DNA of 64,000 bases, taken from positions 14,784 to 78,783 of the forward strand of contig CALEUW010000027.1 of the NCBI GenBank assembly GCA_937920725.1. The letters run 5' to 3'. A program made the position numbers and the translations under genes. The notes beneath the pieces were generated by a model. The model ran no database searches, was not told the DNA's origin, and saw nothing but the letters and a program-made list of their open reading frames with translations. Shown here one piece after another: positions 40,380-49,101 of the stretch. The DNA comes from UMGS1601 sp900553335 (GTDB lineage: Bacteria; Bacillota; Clostridia; Oscillospirales; Ruminococcaceae). The stretch's first letter is position 1, and the number at the start of each line of letters is the position of its first letter.

Positions 40380-41213
40380 TTATTCCACCAAAAACCTTTT
40401 TGCCTTTTCGGGAGTCATCAGGTGATGTTTTTTAAAGTCATTGATAAGATGTGCCTGATCGAAGTAACCATACTTATCTACTGCATCCAAAGCATTAAAG
40501 TTTTTGCTTTTCAAAATATCCTTCCAAAGCAGCTGATAACGTATCAACGACTGAAGACCTTTTGGAGAAATGCCTATGTGCTCATTAAAAAGCCTCTCAA
40601 GGTGCTTGTTGGATACCGATGTACATGAACAAATATCTGCTATTTTTATCGTTCCCCTAGAACTAATCATTTGATACAGAGCATTCATAACATAGTCATT
40701 CTGACGCTTTTGATTTTTATGTTCAATTAATATCCTTTCTGCTATTTTAATTCTCTCCGAGATCGAATCTGTTTCAAACAAAAAAGGCTCAAGCTGACGT
40801 TTGATAGAATTAAAATACATCTCCAAATCAACATATCGGTTTTTACTTCCGTTTAGAGCTTCATCGGAAAACAGCGCCGCTCCCCAAGGATAAAATCGTA
40901 TAGCAAAGGTTGATACTGCATCTGTCTGTGGGATCTCGGGCGATAAAAATGCTCTTTCATGTATTGCGCAAAAGCCGCTGTCAATAGTATTTTGAGTATA
41001 ATTAACATTAAATATAATGTCCATACATGTATCCGGAATAACTAAAACACCCGTGTTTTTTGATTCCCCGACTTTTTTATGAGGCTTTGGCGTACCCCAA
41101 AAACAACGTATATACGGTTTAAGCTCTTCACACGGCTCTGCTTCAAAATAAGCTTTCCTATAAACAGAAGATTCAGCAGTTATCGGCTTGTAGACAGAGC
41201 TTAGCAAAAACAT
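40380..41213 (-). CDS. AraC-family transcriptional regulator
   Basis: The 277-residue regulator has an N-terminal effector region (PCEELKPYIRCFWGTPKP, as in the DUF6597 group) and a C-terminal double helix-turn-helix of AraC type (about 180-275, IKIADICSCTSVSNKHLERLFNEHIGISPKGLQSLIRYQ and AVDKYGYFDQAHLINDFKKHHLMTPEKAKRF). The ATG chosen has GAGGTG six bases upstream. A reading starting 19 codons earlier lies wholly within repeat element R8 and is rejected. It heads the AlkZ-like, toroid and VOC genes, which are its likeliest targets. Confidence 0.9.
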   Translation of the reverse strand: MFLLSSVYKPITAESSVYRKAYFEAEPCEELKPYIRCFWGTPKPHKKVGESKNTGVLVIPDTCMDIIFNVNYTQNTIDSGFCAIHERAFLSPEIPQTDAVSTFAIRFYPWGAALFSDEALNGSKNRYVDLEMYFNSIKRQLEPFLFETDSISERIKIAERILIEHKNQKRQNDYVMNALYQMISSRGTIKIADICSCTSVSNKHLERLFNEHIGISPKGLQSLIRYQLLWKDILKSKNFNALDAVDKYGYFDQAHLINDFKKHHLMTPEKAKRFLVE

Positions 41214-41225
41214 AGATCTCACCTC

Positions 41226-41361
41226 TTCAATAAGGGGCAACGCCCCGTCATTCAACAAACGACCGGGCATTAGTCCCTTAGGAGTTCAGCGGGGGATTAT
41301 TCCTCCACTGAAAGGCTAGGTTGTCCCCGTCTCAGCGGCGGGAGACATAGTCGTTGTTGTA
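41226..41361 (+). repeat. Dispersed structured element, copy R8 (best-preserved long copy)
   Basis: The reference copy: terminal hairpin GGGGC-AAC-GCCCC in TTCAATAAGGGGCAACGCCC, then CAACAAACGACCGGGCATT; central stem TTCAG/CTGAA with inner G-rich/C-rich pairing (41285-41311); third stem CCCCGTC/GGCGGG; end ACATAGTCGTTGTTG. CAACAAACGAC and GTCGTTGTTG are nearly complementary and would close the whole fold. It lies 12 bp before the AraC-type start codon. Confidence 0.85.
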
Positions 41362-41418
41362 CAAAAAAATCTCTTATCCAATTTATTTTATCACATGATT
41401 ATTTAAATTACAACAAAC

Positions 41419-41450
41419 AAAAAAGCCCAAACCCCATAAAGGTCTGAGCT
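41419..41450 (-). terminator. Terminator of small conserved gene
   Basis: AGCTCAGACC and GGTTTGGGCT arms (with wobble pairs) are followed by TTTTTT on the minus strand, 15 bp after the stop of the 41465-41749 gene. Confidence 0.75.
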
Positions 41451-41464
41451 TTGAGAAATATCTT

Positions 41465-41749
41465 TTACTTTGATGAATATCTTGCGAGCCATGCGTTGGC
41501 AATATCAAGCGCTTCGTAAAGGCTTTTCTTTTCCGCCGTTTTATTAATTCTTTCGTTCGGCGGTAAGCTTTCGTCAGTCGCCATTCTAAACATTCTTACT
41601 TTATTTGCAACGTCTAAATCTCCGACCTTTTCGGTTGCGAGTATCTGTATCATAACAACATACTCGTCGCTCATATTTCCATAGTATATTTCTTTTCCTT
41701 TTCTGACAAGAGGAAGTCCCTTGTATGTGAAAAATTCGCTTTGAGCCAT
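41465..41749 (-). CDS. Small conserved protein of unknown function
   Basis: I do not recognise this 94-residue protein by name. It is charged and soluble, with no signal or membrane segment: MAQSEFFTYKGLPLVRKGKEIYYGN, then SDEYVVMIQILATEKVGDLDVANKVRMFRM and a helical tail ending LDIANAWLARYSSK. Good SD (AAGGAGG) and codon pattern support a real gene, and it is followed by its own terminator. It lies downstream of the Gld-like ABC genes on the same strand, 57 bp away, so it may belong to that transcript. Confidence 0.75.
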   Translation of the reverse strand: MAQSEFFTYKGLPLVRKGKEIYYGNMSDEYVVMIQILATEKVGDLDVANKVRMFRMATDESLPPNERINKTAEKKSLYEALDIANAWLARYSSK

Positions 41750-41806
41750 TTTGTTTCCCTCCTTGAGTTTTATTTTACCAAATATAATTTAAAAAGTCTG
41801 TCATAA

Positions 41807-43330
41807 TCAGTAGGTATCGGCATTTACTTCTTCGCCGTTTCTAACCTTTTCTATTCCTCCGATAATTGCATCAACCCATCCGCTCTCAATTCTAAAGGAT
41901 GTTTTGCCGTTAAGCTTCACGATATATCTTCTGTCGGTCTGCTTATAAAATTCCATTTTGTCGCCGCCGCCCTCTGACAGATCAATGTCTATCGTAATGT
42001 CTGCGGTTTTACTCTCAGGATCGGTGAAATAAATCTCTGTTGTCGGACACTGAATCAAAAGCTGATACCAGCCCTTCCAAACCTCCGGATCAATTTTCGT
42101 TTTTGAATTCTCCAAAACCTTTTCAACGGTCTTGTTTCCCTCTTCGTTTTCTTCGGAAACGGTAAGATCATAAGTTATATCAATGTCCGCTGTTTTTACC
42201 TTTACATCTTTAACATCTACTACGTTATTTGTTGTCATAAGACCTGAAATAACATCCGACGGATTAAACACTGCCCAAGGTATATCGTCTGCTGAGCAAT
42301 AGAAAATAACATCTATTCCATCTACTCCCTCAAGATAAGCATAATAACCGTCTACTGTTTCTGTGTTATCTCCTTCGCTGTCCTTAACATATTCGCAGTT
42401 TCCGATTTTAAGAGTATACTCTCCGTCCTTGCACTTTAAAACTGCAGCAGCATTAGGATTATCAAACCCGTACTTTTTAAAATCGGCGGCACCGGGCTTT
42501 GCCACAACCGCCCTTTGTGCTGTAAGTCCCCACATTCCGTGTGTTACCGCAGACGAATTTGTAACGTCAAGGTAGCTGAAAATCGGAGAGGTCATAACCT
42601 GTGCCGAAACCATAGAGGCTGTACCCTCAGGGGCATTTTCAAATATAATATCATAATCCTTTGACTTTTGAGTTACTTTAAGCGATGTAAAGTAGCTCTC
42701 ATCAGCATCGCTCGGCATTGCCGGGAGCATGGAAAGACTTATAAAGTCCTCTTTAGAATAAAGGAAATAAGAAAGATTGCTCGCATAGACGGTATAAATC
42801 TTTGTTGAACCCGCCTCACAAACGTAGTAATATCCGCTTTCGGGTGATTCATCTCCGATCAAAAATGTCTTTTGCTTATCCTTTCCGTCATAATGGAACG
42901 TAACTGTAAAGAAAGAAGAAACATCTTCGAGTCCGTATTTTGACAGATCGTTTGTGTCTTCCTCGACAATATCCTTTGCCGCAAGCGAGCATAACGTATT
43001 TGCAACTGAAGAATACATCATCTGATTTTGATTTATTCCTTCAAGCTCTTCTATTTTCCATTCCTCACCGCCGACAGAGGTTTGAACAATTTCAAACTCT
43101 CCGTTTTTGTTGTGAAACACAACACTTTTAACATTTGTTTTATCAAGCGTTTCGGCTACACTATCGGTAAGAGAAATGCTTCCTGTATCATCATTTGATT
43201 CAATTATGCCGGTGTCGCTTGATGAGCTGCCTGAGTCTGCCTTAGGTATAAACTTAAGCACCAAAAGCATTGCGCCAAGACATATCGCAACAACAACACA
43301 TATGATAATTCCTTTAGCTTTAGAGTTCAT
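41807..43330 (-). CDS. DUF4340 domain protein of Gld-like ABC system
   Basis: A 507-residue membrane-anchored protein: one N-terminal helix (about 5-25), then an extracytoplasmic region with repeated DUF4340 modules (LEGINQNQMMYSSVANTLCSLAAKDIVEE, LSKYGLEDVSSFFTVTFHYDGKDKQKTFLIGDESPESGYYYV, and a second round KKYGFDNPNAAAVLKCKDGEYTLKIGNCE). I use the ATG with GGAG at the right distance; an earlier start would overlap the preceding gene by 32 bp. It is the last of four genes with a GldA/F/G-like set, and probably a periphery subunit acting outside the membrane. Exact role unknown. Confidence 0.82.
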   Translation of the reverse strand: MNSKAKGIIICVVVAICLGAMLLVLKFIPKADSGSSSSDTGIIESNDDTGSISLTDSVAETLDKTNVKSVVFHNKNGEFEIVQTSVGGEEWKIEELEGINQNQMMYSSVANTLCSLAAKDIVEEDTNDLSKYGLEDVSSFFTVTFHYDGKDKQKTFLIGDESPESGYYYVCEAGSTKIYTVYASNLSYFLYSKEDFISLSMLPAMPSDADESYFTSLKVTQKSKDYDIIFENAPEGTASMVSAQVMTSPIFSYLDVTNSSAVTHGMWGLTAQRAVVAKPGAADFKKYGFDNPNAAAVLKCKDGEYTLKIGNCEYVKDSEGDNTETVDGYYAYLEGVDGIDVIFYCSADDIPWAVFNPSDVISGLMTTNNVVDVKDVKVKTADIDITYDLTVSEENEEGNKTVEKVLENSKTKIDPEVWKGWYQLLIQCPTTEIYFTDPESKTADITIDIDLSEGGGDKMEFYKQTDRRYIVKLNGKTSFRIESGWVDAIIGGIEKVRNGEEVNADTY

Positions 43331-43355
43331 TTGTTTTCTCCGTTTCCCTGATGGC

Positions 43356-45020
43356 CTATCTATTCTTTCTTCTGATCCAAACGACAATTCCTATAACAAG
43401 AACAATTAGCGGAATAACAAGAATAAATGTCCATTTATAAATGCTTATCTGTGCATCCGTAAGCTCGAATAACTCTCCGCCTATCTTTGAAGGCTCTATT
43501 GTAATTCCCGAAGTGGTTTTTCCCGTCATCTGATTTGTAACGCTTAAAATCCACTGGCTGTTTGCATACTGTGTTGCCTGCAAAATAGAATCATCAAGCA
43601 AAAATTCAGAGCCGAGCGCCAAAACCTGACTATAGCTTTCAGTATTATCGTCGTTAAACGCCGCCTTATATCCTATCGCAGCCGCAATCTGCTCTCCGCT
43701 TGAGATCTTATCTCCCGTATTCATATCTGCTTTAAAGCCTGTATCCGCAGTTTTTAAAAGAGCAACAGTTTTTTTCATATCCTCTTCGTCAAATTTAAGC
43801 GTAATAGGCTTTGTGTAAAGCATCGTAAGCATTGTAAGCGAATCGTTTTTAATGTCCTTTTCATAATCCTCGGCCGATAGATTCACCTTAAGATAGCCGT
43901 TGCTTACATTTGAGCTTTCAGCATCATACATACAGTAATCCTCAAGGATTATTCCGTACTCTTCTAAAAGCTCATCAATTTTCGGAGTATCAGGCTGCTG
44001 TACGCTTTCGATGTACATAAGGTTTTTCCCAAGCTTTGTGCCATTATTAAGAAAATCTGATACCTTCTTAACCTCTGCATCGGTATAATCCACCGTAGGA
44101 GCAGCTATAACTGCAAGATCTGTATCCGCAGGAATATCCTCGATAGTGATATTAACGCTGTCAACCTCATATCCGTTCGCTTTCATAAGTGTCTGATAAT
44201 AATTAAGAGGAGCTGCCTCTCCTCTTCCCGTAAGGAGAGTTATTTTAACCGGATTTGAATCGGTTACTATCATAAGGGCAGAAGTATATGCCTGCTCGGC
44301 ATTTGACGATTCGATAAAATTCGTCTTTTCTCCGGCAGAGTTTGAAAAAGTCTGAGTAGCATATGCTGTTACAAAATTAAGCTCATTTCCGTAATAGCTC
44401 AACGCCATAGTTTCGAGCGTCATACCTGACGAAGAAAGACTTGAAACTACTTCAGAAGAAAAGTTTACAAGATCAAGCGGTGAAACAACGCTTGTTCTTT
44501 TATATTCCTTTCCGTCATCGCCTATTTGTGTTGTTTCAAAAATGATGTCATACGCTGAAAGTCCGTCATCATACTGAGAAACAACATTTGGATTTGAAAG
44601 AAAATCCACATACTCAATCGTGATTTTAGAATTATACTGTGCATACTTTTGCAAAATTTCGTCCGCCTGAAGCGTATATACGTTTTGAGAGTCAAAGGTA
44701 TCCTTTTCAGCCAAAACGGTTATCTTAACATCTTTTTCAATGCTCTTTACATAATCTATCGTTTCATCGGAAATCGAATAGGACGAATTTGATGTCATGT
44801 CAAAAGACAGCGGAAAACGTTCAAAAACCTGTGTTGCCACAATATTTATAAGAACTAAAACCGCTACGAATACTGCTGTAAAAGCTATTGCCATAGAGCC
44901 ATGCTTCAACTTTTTATGCGCCTTTTTTGTTTTTGAAGTCTTTTCCTCTTTCTCTTTAAAATCGTTTGCCGTGTTTTGTTCCTCATTCTCTTGGAGGATT
45001 TTATTCTCATCGTTCATCAT
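43356..45020 (-). CDS. GldG-like ABC transporter auxiliary protein
   Basis: A 554-residue protein with a cytoplasmic N-terminus, a helix at about 42-65, a large extracytoplasmic domain and a C-terminal helix (about 525-546) ending in WIRRKNR. The outer domain matches the ABC-type uncharacterised/GldG family: SYSISDETIDYVKSIEKDVKITVLAEKDTFDSQ and IPADTDLAVIAAPTVDYTDAEVKKVSDFLNNG. In Bacteroidetes, GldG with GldA and GldF supports gliding. In Clostridia the homologous set has no proven role, and export of an envelope component is one possibility. It is flanked by the permease and the DUF4340 protein. Confidence 0.85.
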   Translation of the reverse strand: MMNDENKILQENEEQNTANDFKEKEEKTSKTKKAHKKLKHGSMAIAFTAVFVAVLVLINIVATQVFERFPLSFDMTSNSSYSISDETIDYVKSIEKDVKITVLAEKDTFDSQNVYTLQADEILQKYAQYNSKITIEYVDFLSNPNVVSQYDDGLSAYDIIFETTQIGDDGKEYKRTSVVSPLDLVNFSSEVVSSLSSSGMTLETMALSYYGNELNFVTAYATQTFSNSAGEKTNFIESSNAEQAYTSALMIVTDSNPVKITLLTGRGEAAPLNYYQTLMKANGYEVDSVNITIEDIPADTDLAVIAAPTVDYTDAEVKKVSDFLNNGTKLGKNLMYIESVQQPDTPKIDELLEEYGIILEDYCMYDAESSNVSNGYLKVNLSAEDYEKDIKNDSLTMLTMLYTKPITLKFDEEDMKKTVALLKTADTGFKADMNTGDKISSGEQIAAAIGYKAAFNDDNTESYSQVLALGSEFLLDDSILQATQYANSQWILSVTNQMTGKTTSGITIEPSKIGGELFELTDAQISIYKWTFILVIPLIVLVIGIVVWIRRKNR

Positions 45021-45031
45021 TAAAACCTCCT

Positions 45032-45736
45032 TTAGTTCCAGCGGCGGCGCTCAAGCACTCTTACCGTAAAGAATATAAACGCAGCCGTCACACTTATAAA
45101 GAACAAAATATTTGAAAAATCAAACGAGCCGTAAGTAAATCCGTCGTACCTTGATAAAAACGAGAGTCTTGTAAAAATATTTGCAATAAAATCTATCGGT
45201 ATAATACTTGCTATCGCTGAAAAAAGATATAATATTACCATTATCGCAAAGGACAAAACTGCGGAAACTATCTGGTTTTCAGTAAGCGATGAAACGAATA
45301 TTCCAATTGATATGAACGCCGCTCCCAGCAAAACAAGACCTACTATGTTTCCAAAAATCAAAAGCCAGTCCGGGGAAGAAATTGCCGACACGATTACAGC
45401 AAAAACAAGCGTTATCAAAACGCCGAGAGCATATACCAAAAATGCTGCAAAAAACTTACCCATGACTATTGCTCCGAGTGATACCGGAGCGGTGAGCAGA
45501 CACTGATCCGTTTTGTTTCTCTTTTCTTCAGAAAATGTTCTCATAGTAAGGATCGGAATTAAAACTATAAGAACATACATCATCATGGAAAAAACAGAAT
45601 TAAGCTCGGTAGTTCCCTGCTGAATTGACAAAAGCGTAAAGAAAAAGCCTGCCGCAAGATAGAAAAATGCCAAAAATACATATCCGATAGGAGAAGTAAA
45701 ATAAGATACAAATTCTCTTCTGAAAATAGCAGCCAT
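45032..45736 (-). CDS. ABC-2 type permease of Gld-like system
   Basis: The 234-residue permease has six predicted membrane segments (from about residue 15 to 228) and the typical GldF-like motifs FVSYFTSPIGYVFLAFFYLAAGFFF and LTMRTFSEEKRNKTDQCLLTAPVSLGAIVMGKFFAA. The second is the cytoplasmic coupling segment seen in ABC-2 permeases. Its ATG overlaps the stop of the ATPase gene by one base (TAATG), showing translational coupling. A single permease implies a homodimer or pairing through the GldG-like subunit. Confidence 0.92.
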   Translation of the reverse strand: MAAIFRREFVSYFTSPIGYVFLAFFYLAAGFFFTLLSIQQGTTELNSVFSMMMYVLIVLIPILTMRTFSEEKRNKTDQCLLTAPVSLGAIVMGKFFAAFLVYALGVLITLVFAVIVSAISSPDWLLIFGNIVGLVLLGAAFISIGIFVSSLTENQIVSAVLSFAIMVILYLFSAIASIIPIDFIANIFTRLSFLSRYDGFTYGSFDFSNILFFISVTAAFIFFTVRVLERRRWN

Positions 45737-46692
45737 TATTTTGTTCCTCCTTTCATCTCTATCTTTTCGCCCATTGTAAGACGAAGGAATATATCCTCAA
45801 GCGACATCTCGCTTGTCTTGAGCTCGATTATATACCAGTTTCTTCCTGCCATTCTTGTAAACAGGTCACGTCTTATATCCTTATCCTCTTCGGATTCTAT
45901 AGTAAACTCGCTGTACTCGTCCCGCTCAGCGATAAGACTGACCTTCAAAACTCCGGGTATTCCCTCGATAAGCTCTTTAACCTCTCTCGCCGGTCCGTCG
46001 ATCTTAACTGAAAGCTTATGCTCTCCCGAAAGGGAGGACGAAAGGTTCTCTGCGGTATCGTTCGCAACAACCTTTCCCTGATTGATTACTACGATCTTAT
46101 CACAAACAGCCTGAACCTCCGAAAGAATGTGTGAGGACAGAATTACCGTATGGTTTTTACCGAGTTTCTTAATAAGTGTTCTTATCTCTATTATCTGCGA
46201 TGGGTCAAGTCCTACCGTAGGCTCGTCTAAAATCAAAACATTCGGATTACCGACAAGCGCCTGAGCAAGTCCGACTCTTTGCTTATAACCCTTTGAAAGA
46301 TTTTTTATAACTCTTTTGTAAACGTTCTCGATTTTTACAAGTCTGCAAATATCCGCAAGATGCGTATTTCTCGGAAGCTTGCATTTTTTGAGATCGTAGA
46401 TAAAATTCAGGTATTCCTTAACCGTCATATCCATATAAAGCGGTGGAAGCTCAGGCAAATATCCTATACTTGCTTTCGCTTTAATAGGATCTTTTAAAAT
46501 GTCATTACCGTCAATTAAGGCTTCACCTTCCGTTGACGAAATATAGCCGGTAAGAATGTTCATTGTCGTTGACTTTCCTGCTCCGTTCGGACCTAAAAAG
46601 CCGAGTATTTCACCGTCATTTGCGGTAAACGAAATTCCGTCAACCGCTTTTTTATCACCGAAATGCTTAGAAAGATTTCTTACTTCTATCAT
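45736..46692 (-). CDS. ABC transporter ATP-binding protein of Gld-like system
   Basis: The 318-residue ATPase powers the four-gene Gld-like set. The Walker A motif is GPNGAGKSTTMNIL, the Q-loop YLPELPPLYMDMTVKEYL, the signature LSKGYKQRVGLAQALVGNP, Walker B LILDEPTVGLDP and the switch His in LSSHILSEVQAVCD. The C-terminal extension of about 100 residues (from about 215) is shared with drug/polysaccharide-export ABC-2 ATPases. SD AAGGAGGG is close to the ATG. It leads the unit. Confidence 0.93.
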   Translation of the reverse strand: MIEVRNLSKHFGDKKAVDGISFTANDGEILGFLGPNGAGKSTTMNILTGYISSTEGEALIDGNDILKDPIKAKASIGYLPELPPLYMDMTVKEYLNFIYDLKKCKLPRNTHLADICRLVKIENVYKRVIKNLSKGYKQRVGLAQALVGNPNVLILDEPTVGLDPSQIIEIRTLIKKLGKNHTVILSSHILSEVQAVCDKIVVINQGKVVANDTAENLSSSLSGEHKLSVKIDGPAREVKELIEGIPGVLKVSLIAERDEYSEFTIESEEDKDIRRDLFTRMAGRNWYIIELKTSEMSLEDIFLRLTMGEKIEMKGGTK

Positions 46693-46758
46693 TTAACTTT
46701 CCCTCCTTAAGGGCTTATGTCTTTTACCGATTAATTGTAAAACATATTTGTGATAGTA

Positions 46759-48207
46759 TTATGAAAGCTTTTTGATTCCCTCTTTTATTCTGCTCAAAGA
46801 CTCTTCTTTTCCGAGTATTTTACAAAGCTCGATTCCGCCTCCCGGTGTAAAGCTTTTTCCCGAAAGGGCAACTCTTAGCGGCCACAGAACGATTCCGTTT
46901 TTAACTCCAAGCTTTTCAATAAGACTGAACAATGCCTCGTGAACGCTGTCGGCGGTCCACTCGTCAAGACCTTCAAGCACCGGCAGGATTGCTTTCAAAG
47001 ACTCAAGCGAGTTTTCCTCGTTTGTTTTCATCTTCTTGTGACAATAAAGCGATGTATCATAATCGGGAAGCTCGTCGATAAAGTCAACCTGCTCGGGGAT
47101 CTCTGTAAACAGCTCCGTTCTCGGCTTTAAAAGAGATGCAATAAACGCAATATCAGCGTCTTCTCTTTTAACTGTTTGTCTGATATAAGGCTCTGCGGCT
47201 TTTGCAAAATCCTCATCGCTCATTTTCTTTATATATACGCCGTTCATTGCTCTGAGCTTAACAGAATCGAAAATTGCAGGAGATTTTGAAATTCCCGAAA
47301 TGTCGAATTCCTCTATCAGTTCGTCAAGCGTAAATATCTCATTCTCACCCTTAGGCGCCCAGCCCAAAAGCGCAATATAATTTATCACAGCTTCTTTTAG
47401 GTATCCTTTTTTCATCAAATCCTGATAAGACGCATCGCCATCTCTCTTGGAAAGCTTGTGCTGCTTGTCCTTCATGATATGCTCAACGTGGATATATACC
47501 GGCACTTCCCATCCAAATGCTTTATACAAAAGATTATATTTCGGCGCGCTCGAAAGATACTCGTTTCCTCTTACAACATGAGTTATCCCCATAAGATGAT
47601 CGTCAACAACATTTGCAAAGTTATATGTCGGAAGTCCGTCCGTCTTGATCAAGATCTGATCGTCGAGAGTTGAGTTCTCAACTGTTATATCTCCGTAAAG
47701 CTCGTCATGAAACGTTGTAGTTCCCTCTAAAGGAACCTTTTGCCTTATAACGTAAGGTACTCCATCAGCAAGTTTCTTCTCTACTTCTTCTTTAGATAAA
47801 TTTCTGCAATGGCGGTCGTACATCGGCATAACTCCGCTTGCTTCCTGAACAGCTTTAAGCTCGTCAAGACGCTCTTTATCACAGAAGCAGTAATAAGCTT
47901 CTCCCTTTTCAACAAGCTCCTCGGCATATTTTTTAAACATACCCATTCTTTCAGACTGAATATAAGGTCCTACCGGTCCGCCTATGTCAGGGCCCTCGTC
48001 CCAGTTAAGACCACATTCACGAAGAGTGTCATAGATAACCTCTGTTGCGCCCTCAATATATCTTTCACGGTCAGTATCTTCGATTCTTAAGATAAAATCT
48101 CCGCCGTTTTTCTTTGCGATAATATATGTGAACAGCGCAGTTCTCAGATTTCCTATGTGCATATATCCCGTCGGCGACGGAGCAAATCTTGTTCTTACCT
48201 TGTTCAT
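46759..48207 (-). CDS. gltX: Glutamyl-tRNA synthetase
   Basis: The 482-residue class I synthetase charges tRNA-Glu (and probably tRNA-Gln, later amidated). Motifs: HIGH-type signature FAPSPTGYMHIGNLRTALF at residues 7-25 and KMSKS-type KLSKRDGDA near 255; FILRIEDTDRERY also matches. The C-terminal anticodon-binding region is complete. Its ATG overlaps the stop of ribF (TAATG), so the gene belongs to the end of the long translation operon. No T-box is needed or seen. Confidence 0.96.
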   Translation of the reverse strand: MNKVRTRFAPSPTGYMHIGNLRTALFTYIIAKKNGGDFILRIEDTDRERYIEGATEVIYDTLRECGLNWDEGPDIGGPVGPYIQSERMGMFKKYAEELVEKGEAYYCFCDKERLDELKAVQEASGVMPMYDRHCRNLSKEEVEKKLADGVPYVIRQKVPLEGTTTFHDELYGDITVENSTLDDQILIKTDGLPTYNFANVVDDHLMGITHVVRGNEYLSSAPKYNLLYKAFGWEVPVYIHVEHIMKDKQHKLSKRDGDASYQDLMKKGYLKEAVINYIALLGWAPKGENEIFTLDELIEEFDISGISKSPAIFDSVKLRAMNGVYIKKMSDEDFAKAAEPYIRQTVKREDADIAFIASLLKPRTELFTEIPEQVDFIDELPDYDTSLYCHKKMKTNEENSLESLKAILPVLEGLDEWTADSVHEALFSLIEKLGVKNGIVLWPLRVALSGKSFTPGGGIELCKILGKEESLSRIKEGIKKLS

Positions 48208-49085
48208 TATAAAACTTCCCTTCTAGCATTTTGTATATCAAAGTCAACCTGCCTTTTAAGTTCATTAAGCGAGGCAAACCTTTTTTCTTCCCTTAAAAAT
48301 TTTATAAGTTTAACCTTCAGGCTTTCGCCGTATAAATCTCCGCTGAAATCTAAAATATGTGTTTCTATTAACGGCTCTTTATTTCCAACTGTCGGCTTTA
48401 CCCCGACATTTGAAACTCCTCTGTATGTTTTCCCAAAAACCTCGACCTCGGTAAGATAAACTCCAAACCTCGGCAAAACCGTTTTTTCGGGAATAGCTTG
48501 GTTTACAGTCGGAAACCGAAGCGTTCGGCCTATTTCATTTCCGTGTATAACCTTTTCAAAATACCCGAATTTCTCATAAAGCATATCATTCGCCGAAGAA
48601 ATATCTCCGCTTATCAAAGCATTTTTTATTCTCGTTGAGGATACCGCTTGTCCTTTATACATAACAGGAGGTGTCACGTTTAGCTTTATTCCATATCTAC
48701 GGCACAGCTCACAAAGATCATCTGCTCCTGCCGCTGCTCCCTTTCCGAAACGAAAATCCTCGCCGCAGAAAACCTCTCCTGCATTAAATACTCCGACTAA
48801 AACCGCTTTTACAAAATCCTCTGCCGGCATATCCTTAAAATCCGAAAATTTCGGAGCAAATATATATTCAACGGAAAGACTCTTTAAAAGTTCAAGCTTT
48901 CTTTTGTCAGTATAAATAACGCCCTTATTCCCTTTTGTAGTGACTGTTTCACTTAAAAAAGTAAACACCGCCGTTTTAAGTCCGCTTTTATTTGCAGAAT
49001 TTAATACCGCTCTGTGTCCGATATGAACGCCGTCAAATATGCCGAGAGAAACCGCTGTGCGTTCACCGCTTGTAATATTCTGCAT
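48207..49085 (-). CDS. ribF: Bifunctional riboflavin kinase/FAD synthetase
   Basis: A 292-residue enzyme that phosphorylates riboflavin to FMN and adenylates it to FAD. The N-terminal FAD synthetase domain shows SLGIFDGVHIGHRAVLNSA and FCGEDFRFGKGAAAG; the C-terminal kinase domain shows GNEIGRTLRFPTVNQ, VYLTEVEVFGKTYRGVSNVGVKPTVG and ETHILDFSGDLYGE. I take the ATG that has AAGGTGAG seven bases upstream; a GTG four codons earlier lies inside that Shine-Dalgarno. It overlaps gltX. Confidence 0.95.
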   Translation of the reverse strand: MQNITSGERTAVSLGIFDGVHIGHRAVLNSANKSGLKTAVFTFLSETVTTKGNKGVIYTDKRKLELLKSLSVEYIFAPKFSDFKDMPAEDFVKAVLVGVFNAGEVFCGEDFRFGKGAAAGADDLCELCRRYGIKLNVTPPVMYKGQAVSSTRIKNALISGDISSANDMLYEKFGYFEKVIHGNEIGRTLRFPTVNQAIPEKTVLPRFGVYLTEVEVFGKTYRGVSNVGVKPTVGNKEPLIETHILDFSGDLYGESLKVKLIKFLREEKRFASLNELKRQVDFDIQNARREVL

Positions 49086-49101
49086 TACTGCGCTCACCTT
49101 C

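Noticed and set aside
41214..41270. N-terminal extension of the AraC-type protein
   Set aside because: It is encoded entirely by repeat element R8 and has no Shine-Dalgarno; the ATG at 41213 does.
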